Shown here one piece after another: positions 34,045 through 42,309 of a stretch of 64,000 nucleotides of DNA (its first letter is position 1; each line of letters opens with the position of its first letter). The position numbers were made by a program, and so were the translations under genes. The notes under the pieces were generated by a model. The model saw only the letters and a list, made by a program, of their open reading frames with translations. It ran no database searches and was not told the origin of the DNA. This DNA comes from Microbacterium sp. TNHR37B (lineage in GTDB: Bacteria > Actinomycetota > Actinomycetes > Actinomycetales > Microbacteriaceae): the NCBI RefSeq assembly GCF_001620065.1, contig NZ_LQGV01000004.1, forward strand, positions 1 to 64,000, given 5' to 3'.

Positions 34045-36021
34045 ATGACCGACTCTCTCCGCTCGGGCATCGAGCTCGCCGAACTCAGCGCCGACATCCG
34101 CCCTCAGGACGATCTCTTCCGCCACGTCAACGGCGCGTGGCTGGAGCGCACCGACATCCCGGAAGACAAGGCCCGCTGGGGCTCGTTCCACCTGATCGCC
34201 GAACAGGCCGAGAAAGATGTGCGGGCGATCATCGAGGAGTCGCAGTCGGCCGAGCCGGGGACCGAGGCGCGCAAGCTCGGCGACCTCTACGCCAGCTTCA
34301 TGGACGTCGAGCGCATCGAGGGCCTGGGTGCTACGCCGTTGGCCGGGCAGCTCGCCCGCGTCGACGCGATCGGCGACGTCCCGTCGCTGCTGCGCACGAT
34401 CGGCGAGCTGGAGCGGGAAGGCGTCGGCGGCGTCGTCGGCACCTACATCGAGCCCGACCCGGGCAACCCCCAGCGCTACGTCGTGTTCTTCGTCCAGGGC
34501 GGGCTGTCGCTCCCCGACGAGAGCTACTACCGCCTCGACAACTTCGACAAGACCCGCACCGCGTTCCGGTCCTACGTCTCCACGATCCTGGGACTCGCGG
34601 AGGTGGCCGACGCCGACGCGCAAGCCGACCGGGTGCTGGCGCTGGAGACCGAGCTCGCCACGCACCACTGGGACAACGTGCGCAGCCGCGACGCGGTCGC
34701 CACCTACAACCTGATGTCGTGGGAGGCCGTGGGTGAGCTGGTCGGCGTCGACCTGGGACCGTGGCTGACGGCCGTGGCGCCGGGGCACGAGGCGGGCTTC
34801 GGCGAGATCAACGTCAACCAGCCGAGCTATCTCGAAGGCCTGGGCTCACTCCTCACGCAAGAGCGCCTCGAGGACTGGAAGGCCTGGCTGCGGCTGCACA
34901 TCGTGCGGGCATCGGCTCCCTTCCTCTCCAGCGCCTTCGTCGACGCCAACTTCGCCTTCTACGGCACCGAACTCACGGGCGTTCCCGTCAACCGCGAGCG
35001 CTGGAAGCGCGGCGTGGGGTTCGTGGAAGCGGCGATGGGCGAGGCGGTCGGCAAGGTCTACGTCGAGCGGCACTTCCCGCCGGCGGCCAAGGGTGCGATG
35101 GATGAACTCGTCGCCAACCTCATCGAGGCCTATCGCCAGTCGATCTCGACTCTCGAGTGGATGACCGACGCCACCCGGGAACGCGCGCTGGAGAAGCTCG
35201 CGGCCTTCACGCCCAAGGTCGGCTACCCCGTGAAGTGGAAGGACTACTCCGCTCTCGAAGTCGATGCGACCGACCTCATCGGCAACGTGCTGCGCACCAA
35301 CGCGTGGGAGCACGATCGTCAGCTCGCGAAGCTCGGCGGTCCGATCGACCGCGACGAGTGGTACATGACGCCCCAGACCGTCAACGCCTACTACAACCCG
35401 CTGATGAACGAGATCGTGTTCCCGGCGGCCATCCTGCAATACCCCTTCTTCGACCTGGAGCGCGACGCGGCGGCGAACTACGGCGGCATCGGCGCGGTCA
35501 TCGGCCACGAGATCGGCCATGGCTTCGACGATCAGGGGAGCGCATTCGACGGCACCGGAGCACTGAACGACTGGTGGACCGACGAGGACCGCGCCGCGTT
35601 CGAGGAGCGCACTTCGGCCCTCATCGCCCAGTACGACGCCTTGGTTCCTCTGGGCCTGTCCGAGGAGCACACCGTCAACGGTGCGCTCACGATCGGCGAG
35701 AACATCGGTGACCTCGGCGGTCTGGGCATCGCGATCAAGGCGTACCGGCTCCACCTGGCCGCCCAGGGCGAGAGCGGCGACGGACCGGTGATCGATGGGC
35801 TCACGGGCATTCAGCGACTGCTCCTGAGCTGGGCGCAGATCTGGCAGCAGAAGGGGCGGGATGCCGAGACCATCCGCCTCCTGACGATCGATCCGCACTC
35901 GCCCAACGAGTTCCGCTGCAACCAGATCGTGCGCAACGTCGACGAGTTCTACACGGCGTTCGACGTCACCGAGGGCGATGCGCTGTGGCTGCCCGCTGAG
36001 CAGCGCGTCACCATCTGGTGA
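34045..36021 (+). CDS. M13-family zinc metallopeptidase (neprilysin/PepO-like)
   Basis: A 658-residue peptidase. The zinc site VIGHEIGHGFDDQGSAFD (HExxH-type, His about residues 491 and 495) and third ligand region ENIGDLGGL (about 552-560) are intact, and NAYYNPLMNEIVFPAAILQ matches the substrate-binding segment. The N-terminal FRHVNGAWLERTDIP motif is typical of bacterial M13 enzymes. No signal peptide or anchor is seen, so it is probably cytoplasmic and degrades small peptides. A strong hairpin follows the stop. Confidence 0.93.
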   Translation: MTDSLRSGIELAELSADIRPQDDLFRHVNGAWLERTDIPEDKARWGSFHLIAEQAEKDVRAIIEESQSAEPGTEARKLGDLYASFMDVERIEGLGATPLAGQLARVDAIGDVPSLLRTIGELEREGVGGVVGTYIEPDPGNPQRYVVFFVQGGLSLPDESYYRLDNFDKTRTAFRSYVSTILGLAEVADADAQADRVLALETELATHHWDNVRSRDAVATYNLMSWEAVGELVGVDLGPWLTAVAPGHEAGFGEINVNQPSYLEGLGSLLTQERLEDWKAWLRLHIVRASAPFLSSAFVDANFAFYGTELTGVPVNRERWKRGVGFVEAAMGEAVGKVYVERHFPPAAKGAMDELVANLIEAYRQSISTLEWMTDATRERALEKLAAFTPKVGYPVKWKDYSALEVDATDLIGNVLRTNAWEHDRQLAKLGGPIDRDEWYMTPQTVNAYYNPLMNEIVFPAAILQYPFFDLERDAAANYGGIGAVIGHEIGHGFDDQGSAFDGTGALNDWWTDEDRAAFEERTSALIAQYDALVPLGLSEEHTVNGALTIGENIGDLGGLGIAIKAYRLHLAAQGESGDGPVIDGLTGIQRLLLSWAQIWQQKGRDAETIRLLTIDPHSPNEFRCNQIVRNVDEFYTAFDVTEGDALWLPAEQRVTIW

Positions 36022-36025
36022 CGTC

Positions 36026-36050
36026 GGGGCCCGAGCACTCCTCGGGCCCC
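36026..36050 (+). terminator. hairpin terminator after the M13 peptidase gene
   Basis: A perfect 10-bp inverted repeat, GGGGCCCGAG (36026-36035) and CTCGGGCCCC (36041-36050), 5-base loop, starting 5 bases after the stop codon. Confidence 0.7.
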
Positions 36051-36096
36051 ACCGTCCGCGCCCGTCCGGCGCATCCCCTCCGTTGGAAGGACCAGC

Positions 36097-37095
36097 GTGA
36101 CCGCGGCCGACTCGCCCGAACCGCAGCCGCCCCTCTCGCGGCGTCGTGCGGCACCTGGGGCCGCCCCGATACCGGATGCCGCACCGGAGTTCCGGCGTCG
36201 CCCGCCCGCACGCGCCGGCGGCCGACGTGACGCTCCGCTCCGGCGCTCGCGCCGCGTCGTCGACGGCCGTCGCGCGTTCGCCGCGTCGACGCGGGCGCTC
36301 GACGAGCTCGCCGCCGCGGGCGCCCAGGTCTCGGTCCGGGTCGTCGACCTCGACCGCGGCACCGACATCCTCGCCGGAGATGACCATCTCATCCTCCCGG
36401 TGGGGGGAATGGGTGTCGTCGCGCTGCTGATCGAGACGGCGGCGCAGTTCGAGACCGGGGCGCTGGACCCGCTCGCGATCGTGGAACGGTCATCGGTCGA
36501 GCCCGTGGAGGTCGCGGGGTTGTGGCGGCACCTGAAGGCACCTGCGCTGCCGGTGTGCGATCTCGCGGTCTTGACGGCGGCGACGGGAGACGCGATCGCG
36601 GCCAACGCGCTCCTCTCCCGGGTGGGCCTGGATGCGGTGCGCGAGCGACTGGAGCGGATCGGCCTGGTCCGCACGGCGCTTCTCGACGGGTTCCGCGACC
36701 GTCGCGGCCCCGACGACGCCCCGCACGTCTCACTGGCCTCCACGGGGGAGCTCGCCACGCTCTTCGCCGCGCTCGTGAACGCGCAGGTGGTCTCGCCCGC
36801 CGTGAGCGCTCAGGTGTCGGAGTGGCTGAGCCTCAACACGGACCTCTCGCTCGTCGCGGCCGCCTCGGGTCTCGATCCGTTCGCCCACGACGACGATCGG
36901 CACCAGCTGCTGTTCGTGAACAAGACCGGGCGGGCTGACGGCGTGCGCTCCGAGGCGGGCGTGCTCGCGGGCCCCCGCGCCGGCGTCGCGTACGCCTTGA
37001 CCGTGTGCTTCGACGACCTCTCGATCTCCCACCGGCTCCGCGCCCACGAGGCGTTCCGCCTTCTGGGCGTCGACCTCATGGAGTACATCCACTGA
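36097..37095 (+). CDS. class A beta-lactamase-fold protein lacking the SxxK serine
   Basis: A 332-residue protein with a 60-residue Arg/Pro-rich N-terminus and no signal peptide, then a serine-beta-lactamase-like domain. The SDN-equivalent TGDAIAAN (residues 163-170) and KTG box (VNKTG, 274-278) are in place with family-like spacing. At the position expected for the SxxK box (60 residues before SDN) the sequence is PVGGMGVVALL, with Gly103 and Gly106 instead of Ser and Lys. It is therefore probably not a lactamase or transpeptidase, more likely a binding or regulatory relic. GGAAGG precedes the GTG start. Confidence 0.7.
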   Translation: MTAADSPEPQPPLSRRRAAPGAAPIPDAAPEFRRRPPARAGGRRDAPLRRSRRVVDGRRAFAASTRALDELAAAGAQVSVRVVDLDRGTDILAGDDHLILPVGGMGVVALLIETAAQFETGALDPLAIVERSSVEPVEVAGLWRHLKAPALPVCDLAVLTAATGDAIAANALLSRVGLDAVRERLERIGLVRTALLDGFRDRRGPDDAPHVSLASTGELATLFAALVNAQVVSPAVSAQVSEWLSLNTDLSLVAAASGLDPFAHDDDRHQLLFVNKTGRADGVRSEAGVLAGPRAGVAYALTVCFDDLSISHRLRAHEAFRLLGVDLMEYIH

Positions 37096-37112
37096 CGCGG
37101 CACCTCCACCGA

Positions 37113-37160
37113 TTCCTTCCCCTCCTTCCCCTCCTTCCCCCCCTTCCCCTCCTTCCCCCT
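37113..37160 (+). repeat. 48-base pure pyrimidine tract
   Basis: Every base from 37113 to 37160 is C or T, arranged as imperfect CCTTCCCCT units. It lies 17 bases after a stop codon, just before the palindromic element at 37163. Such tracts are rare in this high-GC setting and can form triplex-type structures. Confidence 0.7.
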
Positions 37161-37162
37161 AT

Positions 37163-37244
37163 GCCGAGAGCACATGCTCTCACCGAGCGCATACGTCTCG
37201 TGCGTCACCAACATGTGCGTTGGACGAGAGCATGTGCTCTCGGC
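37163..37244. repeat. 82-bp palindromic element with 18-bp perfect ends
   Basis: GCCGAGAGCACATGCTCT (37163-37180) and AGAGCATGTGCTCTCGGC (37227-37244) are perfect reverse complements, with weaker inner arms around GCGCAT / ATGTGCG. It lies between two convergent genes (36097+ and purU-) and may act as a bidirectional terminator, but its length and two-tier layout match the other ~80-86 bp palindromes in the window. Confidence 0.65.
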
Positions 37245-37300
37245 GATGAGGCGAGGCGGGGCGAGGCGAGGCGGGGCGACCCGCGCGCGGCCCGTGCGGG

Positions 37301-38182
37301 TCAGAAGACGATCGTGTGGTTGCCGTGGGGGATCACGCGGTCCTGTGCGTGCCACAGGACGGCGCGCGACAGCACCTGGCGTTCCACGTCGGCGCCGCGG
37401 CGCGCGAGCTCGGCGACGGTCTCGGCGTGGGTGACCCGGATGGTGTCCTGCTCGATGATCGGGCCCTCGTCGAGGTCGCTCGTGACGTAGTGGCTCGTCG
37501 CGCCGATGAGCTTGACCCCGCGCTCCTTCGCCTTCTTGTAGGGCTCGGCGCCGATGAAGGCGGGGAGGAAGGAGTGATGGATGTTGATGACCGGCACTCC
37601 GACCTCGTCCAGGAACTCGGGCGAGAGGATCTGCATGTAGCGCGCCAGCACCACGAAGTCGACGTTGCCGACGAGGAGCTTCAGGATCTCCCGCTCCGAC
37701 GCCGACTTGTCCGGCCCCGCCACCGACGGGACGTGGAAGAAGGGGACCCCGAAGGTGCGGACGTCTTCCGCGGTGGTCGTGTGGTTGGAGATCACCATCG
37801 GAATGGTGACGGGGAGATCGCCCCGGCGGTGCCGCCACAGCAGGTCGAGGAGGCAGTGATCCTGCTTCGACGCGAGGATCGCCATCCGCTTCGGCACCGA
37901 CTGGTCGGTCAGTGACCATTCCAGCTCGAACGGAGCGAGCGTCTGGGCTACCTCGGCCTCGATCGTGGGCCGGTCGGCGGCGAAGTCGGGGCGGTGGAAC
38001 ACGACCCGCTGGAAGTAGGCGCCGCCGCGGGGGTCATCGGAGTACTGGTCGAACGCAACGATGTTGCCGCCGATGCGCGTGATCATCGCCGAGACGGCGG
38101 AGACGATTCCGGGGCTGTCCTTGCCGTGCACGATGAGGCAGGCGTGGGCGGGAAGGAGGTGCGGGTTGTGCACGGGAGGCAT
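37301..38182 (-). CDS. purU: formyltetrahydrofolate deformylase
   Basis: A 293-residue enzyme that hydrolyses 10-formyl-THF to formate and THF, balancing one-carbon pools and supplying formate for PurT. An N-terminal ACT domain (ACLIVHGKDSPGIVSAVSAMI, about residues 12-32) precedes the formyltransferase-fold domain with RYMQILSPEFL, INIHHSFLPAFIGAEPYKKA (catalytic His and Asn region) and TSHYVTSDLDEGPIIEQD (catalytic Asp). The ATG at 38182 is preferred to upstream candidates at 38203 and 38287 because homologues begin close to the ACT domain. Confidence 0.93.
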   Translation of the reverse strand: MPPVHNPHLLPAHACLIVHGKDSPGIVSAVSAMITRIGGNIVAFDQYSDDPRGGAYFQRVVFHRPDFAADRPTIEAEVAQTLAPFELEWSLTDQSVPKRMAILASKQDHCLLDLLWRHRRGDLPVTIPMVISNHTTTAEDVRTFGVPFFHVPSVAGPDKSASEREILKLLVGNVDFVVLARYMQILSPEFLDEVGVPVINIHHSFLPAFIGAEPYKKAKERGVKLIGATSHYVTSDLDEGPIIEQDTIRVTHAETVAELARRGADVERQVLSRAVLWHAQDRVIPHGNHTIVF

Positions 38183-38214
38183 GCCTTCGATTCTGCCGTG
38201 CATGGCCGCGGAAC

Positions 38215-38260
38215 GCGGCATCGGGCGCGCCCGTTCCCCGGCGCTCCGCCTGCTCAGCGC
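38215..38260. repeat. short duplicated intergenic segment, copy 1
   Basis: GCGGCATCGGGCGCGCCCGT followed by TCC...CGGCGCTCCG...GCTCAGCG closely matches 39161-39211, differing by a few substitutions and a 5-base indel. Both copies lie in gaps flanking the GntR regulator. Confidence 0.5.
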
Positions 38261-38283
38261 GGACGGCGGGAGATCGGTCGGCG

Positions 38284-38910
38284 TCATTCGATGCCGTGCA
38301 GACGCCGGATGAGGTTCTCGATCGTCGGGCTCCGCGCGGCGAGCGCATCGCGAATCTCGACGCAGAGGGCATGCTCGCGCCGCGGCTCGTCGGGAAGCAA
38401 CGCCGAACGCGAGAGCGAGCGGCCGAGGGCCAGCTCGACTTCGACCATCAGGGCGTGGTGAGCGCTGTTGCCTGAGTGCTCCGACAGGGTGGAGAAGAGC
38501 TGCCAGCGTGCGAGGGAGGCGGCCGCCGGGTCGTCGAGCGCGTCGATCAGTCGATCGGCGAGAGACACCGCGTGGGCCAATGCCGACGGGCTGGCGCGCT
38601 GGACGGCCATGCGCGCCGCGATGCCGGCGGCGTATCCAGCCAGTTCGAGATGCTGGCGGACGGTCGCGGCGTCCACGACGGTCACCCGAGTGAACCGGCT
38701 CGGCTCGATCTCCACGAGGCCGACGCGCTCCAGCCGCAGCAAGGCCTCGCGCACGGGCATCCGGGACACATTGAAGCGGTCGGCGAGCTCCTGATCGCGG
38801 AGTCGATCTCCCTCGGCGAGCTCACCGCGCACGATGGCGCCTCCGATCCGGCGGAACACCTCGTCGGCCAGCACGCGGCGCCTCGGAGTGAGCACGTCGT
38901 CGTCGTCCAT
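38284..38910 (-). CDS. GntR-family transcriptional regulator (FadR/FCD subfamily)
   Basis: A 208-residue regulator. The winged helix (VLADEVFRRIGGAIVRGELAEGDRLRDQELADRFNVSRMPVREALLRLERVGLVEI, about residues 13-68) is typical GntR, and the all-helical C-terminal FCD ligand domain follows. GGGAGG lies 5 bases before the ATG. It is about 100 bases upstream of purU in the same direction and about 300 bases downstream of the MFS gene's stop. The controlled genes and effector are unknown; a short duplicated segment occurs on both sides of the gene. Confidence 0.87.
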   Translation of the reverse strand: MDDDDVLTPRRRVLADEVFRRIGGAIVRGELAEGDRLRDQELADRFNVSRMPVREALLRLERVGLVEIEPSRFTRVTVVDAATVRQHLELAGYAAGIAARMAVQRASPSALAHAVSLADRLIDALDDPAAASLARWQLFSTLSEHSGNSAHHALMVEVELALGRSLSRSALLPDEPRREHALCVEIRDALAARSPTIENLIRRLHGIE

Positions 38911-39160
38911 CGAAGCCTCCCGCTGGACAGGTCAGCCTAGTCGTCGGTCGCACCGGGGTGGCAAGGGAGGCGTCGGGGTCGGTGCGGACCTGTGCAACCG
39001 TCCCCGACGCCGCGCCCCAGCTGAGCCGTGGCGCCTCGGACCGAGACCCCCATCTCGTCGATGTCCGGGCGCTCACCCCCGGGGGTATCTCTCCTCCCGG
39101 AGACCCCTGCTCCGTTATCGATCCTGCCGCGGCCGAGCCGATATACCGGTATGAAACAGA

Positions 39161-39211
39161 GCGGCATCGAGCGCGCCCGTTCCTTGCTCGCGGCGCTCCG
39201 TCGGCTCAGCG
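39161..39211. repeat. short duplicated intergenic segment, copy 2
   Basis: GCGGCATCGAGCGCGCCCGT onward matches 38215-38260. It lies at the end of the 295-base gap 38911-39205, in which I otherwise see only a palindromic ATACCGGTAT near 39142 and no gene. Confidence 0.5.
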
Positions 39212-40639
39212 GGGGAGCGCGGGATGCGCCTCGACGGCGGGCCGGTTCGGGATGAACACGGCGATGACGAGCGCGACCACGGCCGCAGCGCCCCCCAGCA
39301 CGAACGAGAGCTGGAACGCCCCCGCCGTCGGCACCGCCACGCCGTCCTGCACGGTGGAGACCGTCGCCAGGACGGCGCCGACGACGGCGGCCGCGGTGCT
39401 CGTGCCCAGTGAGCGGAACAGAGCGTTGAGCCCGTTGGAAGCGCCCGTCTCGTGCTGGGGCACAGACCGCATGATCAGCATCGGCATCGCGGCATAGCCG
39501 AACCCGATGCCGACGCCGACGAGGAGATTGGCCACCAGCAGGTGCCACACCTCTGAGGAGAACGCGAGGGTGAAGCCGTAGGCGGCGATGAGGGCGATCG
39601 CTCCGAGGACGAGGAGGCGCCGCGGGCCGACGGTGCGCGCGAGGCGACCGGAGAACGGCGAGAGGACCATCATCACGAGGCCCGCCGGCATGATGATGAG
39701 ACTGGCGGCCAGGAGTGACAGCCCGAATCCGGCCGGCGGCGGCAGTTCCAGCAGCTGCGGGTACGAGACGTTGGAGGCGAACAGCGAGAAGCCCATCGCG
39801 ATCGACGCGATGTTCGTCAGGAGCACGGGGCGCCGGGCGGCGACCCGCAGATCGAGGAGGGGCTCCTCGATGCGCAGCTCGAACCAGCCCCACGCCAGGA
39901 GCACCACGAGCCCGCCGAGCCCGAGCGCGAGTACCGCCGGGGACGCCCAGCCCCATTCGTTGCCGCGGGAGATCGCCAGGAGCAGTGCCGAGAGCCCGAG
40001 CGCGAGCCCGAGAGTGCCGACGTAGTCGAAGCGCCCCGCCGTGCGCAAGACGCTCACCGGCACGATCCACATCACGAGAGCGAACACGACCGCTCCCAGG
40101 GCGGCCGACATCCAGAACAGGGCGTGCCAGTCGGCGTACTGGGTGACGAGGGCACTGAGCGGCATGCCGAGGGCACCGCCCACGCCGAGGGTCGCGCTGA
40201 TCAGGGCGATGGCTCCGTCCACGCGGTCCTCGTGCAGGATGTCCCGCAGGATCGAGATCCCGAGCGGAACGACGCCGGTGACCGCGCCCTGGAGCCCTCT
40301 GCCGACGATCACTCCGACGATCCCGGGGGACACCGCGGCAATGATCGAGCCGACCACGAGCGCGGCCAGCAGGGCGAGCACGATACGGCGCTTGCCGTAC
40401 ATGTCGCCGAGCCGCCCCGCGATCGGGGTGACGACCGCGGCAACCAGGAGGGTCACCGTGACCACCCACGCGGTGTCCTCGCGGCTGGCGTGGAGCAGCT
40501 CGGGCAGGCGGGCCTGGATCGGAACGACCAGGGTGAACATGAACGAGGAGCACAGCCCCGCGATCGCGAGCACCGCGACGACGGCGCCTTGCGGCGGGAT
40601 CCGCGTGAGCCGGCGCCGGGCCGAGTCGTCGCGAACCAT
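39206..40639 (-). CDS. MFS drug exporter (DHA2, 14-helix)
   Basis: A 477-residue major-facilitator transporter with about fourteen membrane helices. MFS motif A is seen as GRLGDMYGKRRIVLAL (about residues 75-90) and motif C-like GVGGALGMPLSALVTQYADWHALFW (about 152-176) places it with drug:H+ antiporters of the EmrB/QacA group. A TAGCCT box precedes the ATG by 6 bases. The substrate cannot be predicted. Confidence 0.88.
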   Translation of the reverse strand: MVRDDSARRRLTRIPPQGAVVAVLAIAGLCSSFMFTLVVPIQARLPELLHASREDTAWVVTVTLLVAAVVTPIAGRLGDMYGKRRIVLALLAALVVGSIIAAVSPGIVGVIVGRGLQGAVTGVVPLGISILRDILHEDRVDGAIALISATLGVGGALGMPLSALVTQYADWHALFWMSAALGAVVFALVMWIVPVSVLRTAGRFDYVGTLGLALGLSALLLAISRGNEWGWASPAVLALGLGGLVVLLAWGWFELRIEEPLLDLRVAARRPVLLTNIASIAMGFSLFASNVSYPQLLELPPPAGFGLSLLAASLIIMPAGLVMMVLSPFSGRLARTVGPRRLLVLGAIALIAAYGFTLAFSSEVWHLLVANLLVGVGIGFGYAAMPMLIMRSVPQHETGASNGLNALFRSLGTSTAAAVVGAVLATVSTVQDGVAVPTAGAFQLSFVLGGAAAVVALVIAVFIPNRPAVEAHPALPR

Positions 40640-40645
40640 CGTTTC

Positions 40646-40651
40646 AGGCTA
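40646..40651 (-). promoter_or_regulatory. -10 box of leaderless MFS promoter
   Basis: TAGCCT on the minus strand, 6 bases before the ATG at 40639. Confidence 0.5.
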
Positions 40652-40794
40652 GTGGCGATCCGCGGGCCCGGGGCCGTCTCCCCCGAGGTCGGTCGTGCGA
40701 GCGTCAGACCTCCGCCACGCGTTTCTCGGCCGCGATCGCGCCGCCGGGGTCCGACAAGGCCGAGCGCTGCCGCCGGCCTCGCTCCGGTCTCTGG

Positions 40795-42309
40795 TCAGTC
40801 GACGTCGAGCTCCACAGTGGCGAAGGAGTGCGGGGGAAGCCGCAGCGACAGGATCCCGTCGACGAGCGTCGCCTCGAGGGGAGCCGGGGCGACGGCCTCG
40901 GGGGTGTCGACGTCGTTGAACGCGGCCGTCGAGTCGCCCGTCAGCACGCGGGCGCGAGCCACGCGCGCGCCGCGTCCGCGCAGGTCCACCGAGACGTCGA
41001 GATCGCTCTCGGCGCCCAGATGAGTGAGGGAGAGGAGCGCCTTCCCGTCCTTCGTCGAGGCCGAGCTCGACACGAGCGGCAGCTCGGCGCCGCGCGCCGT
41101 CGTCGAGGGGGTCTCCAGCACGTGCACCGGGAGCGACTGCGCGTCCTGGTGCCCCTTGTTCATCTCGAACACGTGGTACGTCGGCGTGAGCACCATCGCA
41201 TCGCCATCGGTGAGGATCATCGCCTGGAGCACGTTGAGCGTCTGGGCGATGTTCGCGATCTGCAGGCGGCGGGCGTGCCGGTGGAAGGCGTCGAAGTGAA
41301 TCCCGGCGACGAGGGCATCGCGGACGGTGTTCTGCTGGAAGAGGAAGCCGGGGTTCGTGCCCTCCTCGACGTTCCACCACGTGCCCCACTCGTCGCACAC
41401 GAGCGCGATGCGGCCGTCGGGGTCGTAGGTGTCCATGACGGCGATGTGGCCGCGGAGGATGCGATCCACCTCGGAGGCGTAGGCGAGCGTGTCGTAGTAC
41501 TGCTCGGTGGTGAACGCGGTGGCGTCCTCCGTGTTGATGCCCGATCCGGAGTGCGTATAGAAGTGGAACGACACGGCCTGGTACACCGGCTTGCCGTACA
41601 TGGTGCAGCCGACGCAGTCCAGCGCCTCCATGAGGGCTCGCGTCCACTGCAGGTCGCCCTCGTTGGCCCCGGCGGCGATCCGCATGAGCGTGTTGCCGCT
41701 GTGCTCGCGGCAGAACGTGGCGTACTTGCGCGCCTCGTACGCGTACTGCTCGGCGCTCATGGTGCCGCCGCATCCCCACGGCTCGTTGCCGAGACCCCAG
41801 AACGGCACCTTCCACGGCTCGTCGCGCCCGTTCGCGCGGCGCAGGCGCGCCATGGGACTGTCGTCACCGCGGGTGAGGTACTCGACCCACTCGCTCATCT
41901 CCTGCACGGTTCCGCTGCCGACGTTGCCGGCGATGTACGGCTCCGCGCCGAGCAGCTCGCAGAGGTCCATGAACTCGTGCGTGCCGAAGTGGTTGTTCTC
42001 CACGACGTCGCCCCAGTGGGAGTTGACGACACGGGGCCGCTCGTCGCGCGGGCCGATGCCGTCGCGCCAGTGGTACTCGTCGGCGAAGCAGCCGCCCGGC
42101 CAGCGGAGGTTGGGGATGTCCAGCGCACGGAGGGCCGCGACGACGTCGCTGCGGATGCCGCGGACGTTCTCGATCTCGGAGTCCTCGCCCACCCAGAAGC
42201 CGTCGTAGATGCAGCGGCCGAGATGCTCGGCGAAGTGGCCGTAGACGTGTCGGTTGATCGTGGCGCCGGTGACGTCGAGATCGACGACGAGTCGGGCGGT
42301 CGCGGTCAC
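40795..42309 (-). CDS. alpha-L-arabinofuranosidase, GH51
   Basis: A 504-residue intracellular GH51 enzyme that removes alpha-L-arabinofuranose from arabino-oligosaccharides. The acid/base Glu is in WGLGNEPWGCGG (about residue 176) and the nucleophile Glu in LVCDEWGTWW (about 307); the N-terminal INRHVYGHFAEHLGRCIYDGFWVG signature and length are normal. The GTG at 42309 overlaps the upstream oxidoreductase stop (GTGA) and has GGAG 6 bases upstream; an in-frame ATG at 42321 is the alternative. No signal peptide. It is the last gene of a ThuA-oxidoreductase-GH51 operon. Confidence 0.95.
   Translation of the reverse strand: MTATARLVVDLDVTGATINRHVYGHFAEHLGRCIYDGFWVGEDSEIENVRGIRSDVVAALRALDIPNLRWPGGCFADEYHWRDGIGPRDERPRVVNSHWGDVVENNHFGTHEFMDLCELLGAEPYIAGNVGSGTVQEMSEWVEYLTRGDDSPMARLRRANGRDEPWKVPFWGLGNEPWGCGGTMSAEQYAYEARKYATFCREHSGNTLMRIAAGANEGDLQWTRALMEALDCVGCTMYGKPVYQAVSFHFYTHSGSGINTEDATAFTTEQYYDTLAYASEVDRILRGHIAVMDTYDPDGRIALVCDEWGTWWNVEEGTNPGFLFQQNTVRDALVAGIHFDAFHRHARRLQIANIAQTLNVLQAMILTDGDAMVLTPTYHVFEMNKGHQDAQSLPVHVLETPSTTARGAELPLVSSSASTKDGKALLSLTHLGAESDLDVSVDLRGRGARVARARVLTGDSTAAFNDVDTPEAVAPAPLEATLVDGILSLRLPPHSFATVELDVD

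Noticed and set aside
29484..34097. A 1537-codon open frame on the minus strand
   Set aside because: It runs antisense or out of frame through the AAA ATPase, MATE, DUF308-lipase and M13 genes, is Arg/Pro/Gly-rich and has no domain pattern. It is a high-GC shadow frame.
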